DNA from: an uncultured Lachnospiraceae bacterium | GTDB taxonomy: Bacteria > Bacillota > Clostridia > Lachnospirales > Lachnospiraceae | Length of the DNA stretch: 5,577 nucleotides | Assembly: GCA_910577735.1 (NCBI GenBank) | Contig: CAJTOO010000063.1 | Coordinates: 1-5,577 of the forward strand | Reading direction: 5' to 3' | Shown here: positions 1 through 3,048 of the stretch, piece by piece | Position numbering within the stretch: the stretch's first letter is position 1 | Layout: each line of letters starts with the position of its first letter | Program-made: the position numbers and the translations under genes | Notes under the pieces: model-generated | Told to the model about the DNA's origin: nothing | Seen by the model: only the letters and a program-made list of their open reading frames with translations | The model's database searches: none

Positions 1-212
1 TTTAGAGTATCGCATAAAAGCGCTGACTATCCAAGGCGTTGGATTTGACGCTTACAGTGAACTATGGTAAAATTGCAGTTAGCAGCAAATGCCATAGAAA
101 AGAGCAGATCACAAATCAAGCCGAAACCAATCAAAGGCTCGTTTATCAACACGATTCTTATCTTTTTATGGCGGGTGCATCAAGGTGTATGTGCATCTTT
201 ATCGCACACTCG

Positions 213-329
213 CCGCATGTTGAGACGGTGTGCCTCTTGAGCAACCGAAAACCTGATACGAAAGTCAGGATCGATGTGGATCTGGAAGACTACTACCGTA
301 TCAAGGATGCAAAGAAGAATCAGAACTGA
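213..329 (+). pseudogene. 3' remnant resembling a TrmA/RlmD-type RNA uracil-C5 methyltransferase
   Basis: An open frame runs from a TTG at 39 to TGA at 327-329, but only its last ~38 codons look like a known protein. The stretch PHVETVCLLS at residues 59-68 of that frame resembles the C-terminal part of class I SAM-dependent RNA (uracil-5-)methyltransferases of the TrmA/RlmD/RumA family, where HVETV followed by a hydrophobic LLS or LMS sits close to the end. A charged tail rich in D, E and K follows. The SAM-binding motifs and the catalytic cysteine region that should precede it are absent, and I recognise nothing in bases 1-212 in any frame. The natural reading is the distal end of a disrupted gene, terminated by the hairpin just downstream. 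The family call rests on a short motif recalled from memory and is moderate. Some mobile elements integrate near the 3' end of rumA-type genes, which would fit the phage debris that follows, but no att site is visible. Confidence 0.42.
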
Positions 330-349
330 AAATAAAACACCGAACTAAA

Positions 350-397
350 AGCGAAAGCTGCTGATGCGAAAAAGCATTGGCAGCTTATTTTTTCGCT
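350..397 (+). terminator. Strong intrinsic terminator after the methyltransferase remnant
   Basis: The arm AAGCTGC (355-361) pairs perfectly with GCAGCTT (380-386). The inner arm TGATGC (362-367) pairs with GCATTG (374-379) using two G-T wobbles, giving a ~13-bp stem closed by a GAAAAA loop. The stem is followed by ATTTTTT. Outer bases AGCGAAA and TTTCGCT (from about 350 and up to 397) can extend the base of the stem. It lies about 25 bp after the TGA at 327-329, as expected for the end of a transcription unit. Confidence 0.8.
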
Positions 398-487
398 GAA
401 GGGAGGTGGTGCCTATGATCTGGATCCAGTGATCTTGGAAATAATACAGACAACCAACGACAATCTGAGAAACGGAGGAAATCATAA
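398..487 (+). other. Leader-like stretch with two ribosome-binding sites but no recognised gene
   Basis: Two good Shine-Dalgarno sites are visible: GGGAGGTGG at about 401 before an ATG at 416, which opens only five codons before TGA, and GGAGGAA at about 475 before an ATG at 487, which opens two codons before TAG. Both look like start regions cut off from their genes. The second fits a phage gene start whose coding sequence was damaged or replaced: the recognisable tail-gene frame begins one base later, at 488. A frame through 429-734 also exists here but it reads out of frame with the recognisable phage sequence and is not supported. Confidence 0.4.
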
Positions 488-742
488 TGGAATAGGTTCC
501 ACAGGGATATCTACAAGGATCTTCATGACCTGCAGAAGAGCATTGATGAGAATGATCCTGAAAACTCTGCTTTGGATTCTTTTTTGCTGGAACTGTTCGA
601 GGATATCAGCTACATCATGGCGAAACATGCGGATTCGCAGAGTGTTCCCGATACGCCGGATGAATGGCTGGATTAGTTCGGGACATTTTCCATTTATCAG
701 GTGCTTCCTGAGATTATCGAGCTTTGGGGCTTGAATGTGCAG
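488..742 (+). pseudogene. Phage tail assembly chaperone-like gene, broken (first tail gene)
   Basis: The frame starting at 488 encodes an acidic helical protein containing LFEDISYIMAKHAD and, further on, PDEWLD then F-x-TFSIYQVLPEIIELW. I recall these motifs from small tail genes (tail assembly chaperone position) just upstream of the tape measure gene in siphovirus-like Firmicute prophages. Three lesions are visible. The N-terminus has no usable start, because the ATG at 487 is in another frame and stops at once. An in-frame amber codon (TAG, 674-676) falls between WLD and FGTF, where a glutamine (CAG) would fit by a single C-to-T change. The normal C-terminal tail is missing, because after ELWGLNVQ the frame runs directly into the next tail gene. 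In an intact phage the product would help assemble the tail tube around the tape measure. It is assigned as a decayed remnant; the exact family name is less certain than the phage-tail origin. Confidence 0.62.
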
Positions 743-856
743 CTTGGCATTCATATCAGTGAGCTAGAGCTGCTGACCATTGGGACAGTCAATGACATGT
801 ATACGGAAATGAATAATGATGTGAACAGGGAGGCTTACAGCACTCTGGCATCTCAG
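737..856 (+). pseudogene. Second small phage tail gene, 5'- and 3'-truncated and fused to the first
   Basis: After the fusion point the same frame reads VQLGIHISELELLTIGTV, then NDMYTEMNND and a LASQ tail. This pattern, LGI-x-x-x-x-LxxLTxG followed by a ND-M-x-TE-x-x-ND motif, is what I recall from the short ORF that often follows the tail chaperone and precedes the tape measure gene. The start codon and first residues are missing. The frame enters from the upstream gene at the dipeptide VQ, present in both partners, which suggests a deletion between short similar sequences. Homology stops after LASQ near 856, where minus-strand DUF3800 sequence begins. The open frame continues to 982, but that part is only the antisense of the DUF3800 gene. 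Its role in tail assembly is inferred from position, and it is non-functional here. Confidence 0.58.
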
Positions 857-1126
857 TTTGAGTCTGGCAAGTTCCAGTGTGCACAGCAGGTCTGTGGCCT
901 GAAAAAGCTTGTATTCCGAAAGCATAACCTTACGGATAATGGGTCCTGTATGTATGCAGAGGTTGTCAAGGTTCAGGTATGAAAGCTTCTGGTTTAGCTT
1001 TGAAACAGCGGGTTGAATGTCTTCCTGCTAGTCGTGGAAAACCATTGTAATGATATAGTAAGGCGAATGGTGCTCATATTCACCGAAATCACCGGATTCA
1101 TCTATGAAAATGCTAAGTTCTTTCAA
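854..1126 (-). pseudogene. DUF3800-domain protein, internally deleted and with an amber codon
   Basis: Read on the minus strand from a TTG at 1126, with an AGAGGTGAC ribosome-binding site at about 1140-1132, the frame encodes ELSIFIDESGDFGEY then HHSPYYIITMVFHD. This is the typical DUF3800 N-terminus, with the FIDESGD strand whose acidic residues are conserved. Codon 33 is TAG (1030-1028). The same frame resumes with a helical segment ending in LCIHTGPIIR. At about 932 it jumps directly to LSEYKLFQATDLLCTLE, which matches the C-terminal end of the family with its conserved Q-x-x-D. The middle of the protein (well over 100 residues in full-length members of about 200-260) is gone, so there is an internal deletion in addition to the amber codon. 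It ends where the phage tail sequence begins (about 854). DUF3800 proteins have an RNase H-like fold by family knowledge, are common in mobile elements and defence neighbourhoods, and have no settled role. Confidence 0.78.
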
Positions 1127-1224
1127 TACTTGTCACCTCTGCAATGTTTGAAAAAAATGGCGGGGAACTTCCCGCCCTTGATGGACCTGGGTCTTGCGAC
1201 CAGCCCAAAGAAATCAATGATTTC
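1123..1224 (-). pseudogene. Possible C-terminal end of an unidentified gene overlapping the DUF3800 start
   Basis: Immediately upstream of DUF3800 on the minus strand, an open frame of about 33 codons (starting EIIDFFGLVARPRS) ends with TGA at 1125-1123. This overlaps the DUF3800 TTG start at 1126-1124, the arrangement expected for translationally coupled genes. Its 5' part would lie beyond about 1229, where phage tape measure sequence now sits, so it would be a truncated 3' end. I do not recognise the protein. A competing reading is that this DNA is non-coding and forms the double hairpin described separately. The two readings cannot both be primary, hence the low confidence. Confidence 0.22.
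1151..1203 (-). terminator. Minus-strand double hairpin with T-run (terminator or attenuator) before DUF3800
   Basis: On the minus strand a first stem forms around a GCAA loop (CTGGTC pairing with GACCCAG with one bulged C, plus coordinates 1187-1203). A second, GC-rich stem, GGCGGG/CCCGCC with a 6-nt loop (plus coordinates 1159-1176), follows and is directly succeeded by ATTTTTTT. The second stem with its T-run is a textbook intrinsic terminator shape for minus-strand transcription. It lies about 25 nt upstream of the DUF3800 start, so it could end an upstream gene or act as an attenuator in a DUF3800 leader. Confidence 0.55.
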
Positions 1225-1229
1225 ACAAA

Positions 1230-1382
1230 ATGGCTGGACGGATTCAGGGCATCACTGTTGAGATTGGCGGCGATACCACAAAACTACAGACTGCCCTTAA
1301 AGGAGTCAATACAGAAATAGGGAATAAGAATCCTGTTGGAACGGTGTGTGCCGGTTCTCAAAACAGAAGGGAAAGCCGGTAG
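1230..1382 (+). pseudogene. N-terminal fragment of a phage tail tape measure protein
   Basis: An ATG at 1230 opens MAGRIQGITVEIGGD then TTKLQTALKGVNTEI. This is a highly characteristic tape measure N-terminus in Firmicute siphoviruses, where it normally continues into a long coiled-coil, beginning with an N-T-x-S-Q-L-like segment, in a protein of many hundreds of residues. Here recognisable sequence stops after about residue 30 (near 1320), and the frame ends at TAG 1380-1382 after 50 codons. No Shine-Dalgarno site precedes the ATG; the upstream bases are AT-rich, so the natural leader was lost as well. Its position after the two small tail genes keeps the normal tail-module order, with the minus-strand DUF3800 sequence wedged between. 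In the phage this protein sets tail length and occupies the tube lumen; here it is inert. Confidence 0.75.
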
Positions 1383-1699
1383 GAAGATTGATAGTGACGG
1401 AACAGATAGACCAACTTAAAGTTAATAGAAGTGCATAGAGAGAATTATAGAGCCGGGAATCCCCAAAATAGATTCCCGGTTCGGGAGTGTAATATAAAGT
1501 GCGGTACATTAAAAGAAAAGAATTGACCATGTTTGAAGCAATGCTTCAGGGGGGAAATGAACAGTCACCTTGGCTATGGGGCAAATGATCACGGTTACAA
1601 AGAAACTGCCAACCGCAGAAATGATATACCCATAAAAGTATAAAGACCACAATGGGCGAAGGTGAGATTGACACGCCCCGTGACCGGGATGGCTCCTTT
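1383..1699. other. Unassigned decayed stretch between tape measure and regulator remnants
   Basis: I find no convincing gene here on either strand. Plus-strand frames are interrupted every few tens of codons. A minus-strand frame at 1530-1306 is open for 74 codons but has no ribosome-binding site, no recognisable motif, and runs antisense into the tape measure fragment. A 19-codon plus-strand ORF at 1529-1588 (MFEAMLQGGN start) could be a scrap of a longer gene. The stretch contains the perfect hairpin at 1453-1479, listed separately. Confidence 0.5.
1451..1481. repeat. Perfect 9-bp inverted repeat (hairpin), about 11 bp with wobble
   Basis: CCGGGAATC (1453-1461) pairs exactly with GATTCCCGG (1471-1479) around a 9-nt loop; a G-T and an A-T pair extend it to 1451-1481. 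No T-run follows on either strand, so it is not an obvious intrinsic terminator. It could be a remnant of a recombination or replication site of the degraded element, but no partner sequence is visible. Confidence 0.6.
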
Positions 1700-1777
1700 G
1701 ACCCGCAGCGTCATGACCATCGACTTATCTTCCTTCTTGTCGGGCTTCTTCTGACGCACCACAAACTTGTCTGCCAT
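1700..1777 (-). pseudogene. N-terminal fragment of a small ribbon-helix-helix (CopG-like) regulator
   Basis: On the minus strand, GGAGGTGTAAC (about 1788-1778) sits in front of ATG 1777-1775. The frame begins MADKFVVRQKKPDKKED and continues KSMVMTLRV. A charged N-terminus followed by a MVMTLRV-type beta strand is how I recall small ribbon-helix-helix proteins of clostridial plasmids and integrative elements starting; the strand should be followed by two helices (a x-S-R-N-E-L-x-x-x-A-type helix is typical). After residue 26 (near 1700) the sequence changes to something unrelated (KGAIPVTGR...) and ends at a stop around 1595-1597, so the helices are missing. The start region is intact and could still be translated into a ~61-residue hybrid, but DNA binding would be lost. 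Alternative: a short unrelated hypothetical protein. Confidence 0.45.
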
Positions 1778-1822
1778 GTTACACCTCCGTATTACATGAT
1801 TTGCCTGCTTCAAAAAATGCTA

Positions 1823-1851
1823 TTGACAGGGGGCTCCTGCTATGATATTCT
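1823..1851 (+). promoter_or_regulatory. Promoter P1 (sigma-70 type, iron-box associated)
   Basis: Consensus TTGACA (1823-1828), a 17-bp spacer, and TATTCT (1846-1851) preceded by an extended -10 TGA (1843-1845). Transcription would start near 1858, at the edge of the palindrome at 1859-1874. It points toward the feo operon. Its first target would be the short leader with the hairpin at 1890-1914, and possibly the ORF at 1948-2232. Confidence 0.6.
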
Positions 1852-1858
1852 ACACAAA

Positions 1859-1874
1859 ATTAGATATAACTAAC
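1859..1874. promoter_or_regulatory. Predicted iron-repressor operator, box 1 (at P1 start site)
   Basis: ATTAG-N6-CTAAC, with box start 7 bp after the -10 of P1. This matches the spacing of box 4 behind P2, so a bound repressor would block initiation. The assignment to a DtxR/IdeR-type regulator is inferred from the TTAG/CTAA half-sites and the feo context. Confidence 0.55.
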
Positions 1875-1889
1875 CGAAAGATAAGATAC

Positions 1890-1914
1890 AGAATGCCGGA
1901 AGGCATTTTTCTTT
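1890..1914 (+). terminator. Short intrinsic terminator or attenuator in the P1 leader
   Basis: AATGCC (1892-1897) pairs with GGCATT (1902-1907) around a GGAA tetraloop. A further A-T pair and a wobble are possible at the base, and TTTCTTT follows. It would end a ~55-nt P1 transcript. The stem is short, so termination may be partial or conditional. Confidence 0.5.
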
Positions 1915-1922
1915 ACCTGTTA

Positions 1923-1937
1923 GTTAGGAAAACTAAC
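1923..1937. promoter_or_regulatory. Predicted iron-repressor operator, box 2 (variant spacing)
   Basis: GTTAG-N5-CTAAC, with one base less between half-sites than the other copies. It is surrounded by extra half-site-like bases (GTTAG at 1919-1923 and CCTAA at 1937-1941), so the whole stretch 1919-1941 resembles a longer, overlapping iron box. Confidence 0.42.
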
Positions 1938-1947
1938 CTAAAAGGAT

Positions 1948-2232
1948 GTGGACGGGTTTATCAGAAACGGCGCGGCGGGGGCAAAGTGTATCGGGACATG
2001 GAGGGTGTACGGAAACGTGGAAATCGCACAGCGTAAGTTTGCGCAGTACAAAAAATGCACACGCCTGTACTGGAAGGCATTCCAAAAACACCGTTCATTT
2101 GACAGGCTTGTTGTGAGGCGTTCGGCTGTCTGTCCATGGGCGCGGCGCTGGTGTAGGGAGTATGGATATTTTGCACAAAACGAAAAGTTAGTATTCCCTA
2201 ACATATTGGTTAGAATGATAAAACCTGAGTAA
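1948..2232 (+). CDS. Hypothetical small basic Cys/Trp-containing protein (weak)
   Basis: An open frame from GTG 1948 to a stop at 2230-2232 encodes 94 residues that are basic and rich in aromatic residues, with KKCTRLYWKAFQKH and RSAVCPWARRWCRE segments in the middle. I do not recognise a family. No ribosome-binding site is usable at 1948, but GGAGGG at 2000-2005 precedes an in-frame GTG at 2017, giving a 72-residue alternative. In its favour: the third-codon bias toward G/C resembles feoB, and it sits behind the iron-box promoter P1. Against it: the terminator-like hairpin at 1890-1914 comes first, the 3' end runs through the operator at 2187-2202, and overlapping frames on both strands are also open here. 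It may be a genuine small gene, a decayed one, or non-coding DNA. Confidence 0.25.
   Translation: MDGFIRNGAAGAKCIGTWRVYGNVEIAQRKFAQYKKCTRLYWKAFQKHRSFDRLVVRRSAVCPWARRWCREYGYFAQNEKLVFPNILVRMIKPE
2187..2202. promoter_or_regulatory. Predicted iron-repressor operator, box 3 (upstream of P2)
   Basis: Exact GTTAG-N6-CTAAC. It lies about 46 bp upstream of the P2 -35 element. A lone half-site GTTAG follows at 2209-2213 with no good partner. Its location suggests an auxiliary site. Confidence 0.55.
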
Positions 2233-2247
2233 GTTGTAAAAATAACG

Positions 2248-2276
2248 TTGACAAGAATCAAGGGAAGTCATATTAT
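2248..2276 (+). promoter_or_regulatory. Promoter P2, main feo operon promoter
   Basis: Consensus TTGACA (2248-2253), a 17-bp spacer, and TATTAT (2271-2276); TATAAT is also present at 2274-2279 but with a 20-bp spacer. The start site would fall near 2283, directly in front of box 4. It gives a ~75-nt leader before feoA1 and is the closest strong promoter to the operon. Confidence 0.72.
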
Positions 2277-2284
2277 AATATATG

Positions 2285-2300
2285 GTTAGCGAGTACTAAC
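2285..2300. promoter_or_regulatory. Predicted iron-repressor operator, box 4 (at P2 start site)
   Basis: GTTAG-N6-CTAAC beginning 8 bp after the P2 -10 box, positioned to block initiation. It is the best-placed copy and the main candidate for iron control of feoA1-feoA2-feoB. Confidence 0.65.
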
Positions 2301-2318
2301 TTTTATTTAACACATAAG

Positions 2319-2334
2319 GTTAGCGGAAACTAAT
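2319..2334. promoter_or_regulatory. Predicted iron-repressor operator, box 5 (feoA1 leader)
   Basis: GTTAG-N6-CTAAT, centred 34 bp downstream of box 4 and ending 11 bp before the feoA1 ribosome-binding site. The spacing, just over three helical turns, would allow two repressor dimers on the same DNA face. Confidence 0.6.
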
Positions 2335-2358
2335 ACATATTCAAAAGAAGGTGAATGC

Positions 2359-2571
2359 ATGATGCCGCTTACATTAGCAGAAGTCGGAGAGGAAAATATT
2401 ATCAGGAAAATCGGAGGAAAACAGGAAGTTAAGACACATCTGGAGAACCTCGGTTTTGTTGTGGGAGGGGCGGTCACTGTAATAAACGCCATCGGAGGCA
2501 ATGTGATTGTGAATGTAAAGGACTCCCGCATTGCGGTCAGCAAAGAAATGGCACAGAAGATTATGGTCTGA
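2359..2571 (+). CDS. feoA: FeoA1, ferrous iron transport accessory protein (divergent FeoA type)
   Basis: A 69-70 residue protein with the size and SH3-like beta-barrel pattern of FeoA. Near the N-terminus is PLTLAEVGEENIIRKIGG. A helix with the L-x-x-LGF-x-x-G motif (HLENLGFVVGG, residues 27-37) follows, then strands ending in NVIVNVKDSRIAVSKEMA. It lacks the APLGDP...GYELSIR signature of the second FeoA, so the two are distinct subtypes, not a recent duplicate. Two adjacent ATGs are possible; AGAAGGTG (2346-2353) is 5 bp from the first and 8 bp from the second (2362), so MPLTL... is the likelier start. FeoA proteins are cytosolic partners of the FeoB permease. This gene is first in the operon, behind P2 and two operators. 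Confidence 0.9.
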   Translation: MMPLTLAEVGEENIIRKIGGKQEVKTHLENLGFVVGGAVTVINAIGGNVIVNVKDSRIAVSKEMAQKIMV

Positions 2572-2734
2572 AAGCATTAAGAAGCCCTTCGGAAACAGGG
2601 AATGCTGCAAGGGGTTATTAAATGTTTCCATATTATGGAATCCAGGGCTGTATTCTGTGATTAAAAAATTATGAAATGAGGAGGACAGGCTGAAAATTGA
2701 AATTTTCAACTGAGAAAGGAGTGCAGATATTAAA
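2572..2734 (+). other. Structured spacer between the two feoA genes
   Basis: This 163-bp gap is long for an operon and contains no ORF. AGCATT (from about 2574) and AATGCT flank an inner CCCT/AGGG pairing, giving a hairpin just after the feoA1 stop. AAGCCCTT and AAGGGGTT (one mismatch) offer a competing fold. Further on, TGAAAATT (2691-2698) and AATTTTCA (2701-2708) form a perfect 8-bp palindrome with a 2-bp centre, just before the feoA2 ribosome-binding site. No T-run follows, so partial attenuation, RNA processing or a protein site are all possible. Confidence 0.4.
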
Positions 2735-2962
2735 ATGAAGACACTGAGAGAATCAAAGGTCGGCGATACCGTCCGGGTGGTGAAACTCCACGGGGAAGGC
2801 GCGGTCAAACGCCGTATCATGGACATGGGACTGACGAAGGGCGTGGATGTGCAGATCCGCAAAGTGGCGCCTCTGGGAGATCCCATTGAGGTGACCGTCC
2901 GCGGTTATGAACTTTCCATCCGGAAGGCAGATGCGGAAATGATTGAAGTCGAAAGCGTATAA
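2735..2962 (+). CDS. feoA: FeoA2, ferrous iron transport accessory protein (canonical FeoA)
   Basis: A 75-residue, complete FeoA with the canonical signatures: an early strand with VGDTVRVVKLHGEG, the RRIMDMGLTKG helix-turn (residues 26-36), then APLGDPIEV and RGYELSIRKADAEMI to the C-terminus. The fold is an SH3-like barrel, and the protein acts in the cytosol with FeoB in Fe2+ uptake. AAAGGAG (2715-2721) lies 13 bp upstream of the ATG, a slightly long spacing, and a perfect palindrome at 2691-2708 sits just before it. feoB starts 86 bp after the stop, with an operator between. Carrying two unlike FeoA proteins suggests separate roles, for example one regulating FeoB and one scaffolding, but the sequence does not show which. 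Confidence 0.94.
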   Translation: MKTLRESKVGDTVRVVKLHGEGAVKRRIMDMGLTKGVDVQIRKVAPLGDPIEVTVRGYELSIRKADAEMIEVESV

Positions 2963-2964
2963 GA

Positions 2965-3003
2965 TGAAAAAGTTTGTGCAGGGGTTTATCCCCTTTATTT
3001 TCA
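2965..3003 (+). terminator. Weak hairpin between feoA2 and feoB (possible partial terminator)
   Basis: AGGGG (2980-2984) pairs with CCCCT (2990-2994) around TTTAT and is followed by TTATTTT. Outer arms TGAAAA (2965-2970) and TTTTCA (2998-3003) may extend it. The GC stem is only 5 bp, so it may reduce readthrough or protect a processed end without fully stopping transcription. Confidence 0.4.
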
Positions 3004-3029
3004 GACAGATAGTTAGTGAAAACTAATAT
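3000..3029 (+). promoter_or_regulatory. Possible internal promoter P3 before feoB
   Basis: TTCAGA (3000-3005), an 18-bp spacer and TAATAT (3024-3029). The -35 is poor, but the operator at 3012-3027 overlaps the spacer and -10, which would make sense only if transcription starts here or a road-block is intended. Confidence 0.28.
3012..3027. promoter_or_regulatory. Predicted iron-repressor operator, box 6 (inside the operon, before feoB)
   Basis: GTTAG-N6-CTAAT, ending 6 bp before the AAGGAG ribosome-binding site of feoB. It lies within the transcribed operon, implying separate control of feoB. Confidence 0.55.
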
Positions 3030-3048
3030 ATAGAAGGAGAGGAAAATT

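Noticed and set aside
175..197. Direct repeat of GTGCATC as an attachment site
   Set aside because: Seven bases repeated once over a short distance is expected by chance, and there is no integrase or matching distal copy.
674..676. TAG recoding as a firm conclusion
   Set aside because: Missing start, truncations and internal deletions show that these genes are decayed; two ambers alone do not establish recoding. It is kept only as a low-interest item to check.
429..734. 101-codon plus-strand frame across the first tail gene
   Set aside because: It reads a different frame from the one containing the recognisable ISYIMAKHAD and VLPEIIELW motifs, and it has no family resemblance.
857..982. Plus-strand continuation of the phage tail frame as coding sequence
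   Set aside because: It is the exact antisense of the recognisable DUF3800 C-terminal and middle segments, so the minus strand carries the signal.
1946..2116. Overlapping 56-codon ORF starting at ATG 1946
   Set aside because: The apparent AAAGG lies too close to the ATG, and the Ser/Thr-rich product has no motif. The frame at 1948-2232 is only slightly better.
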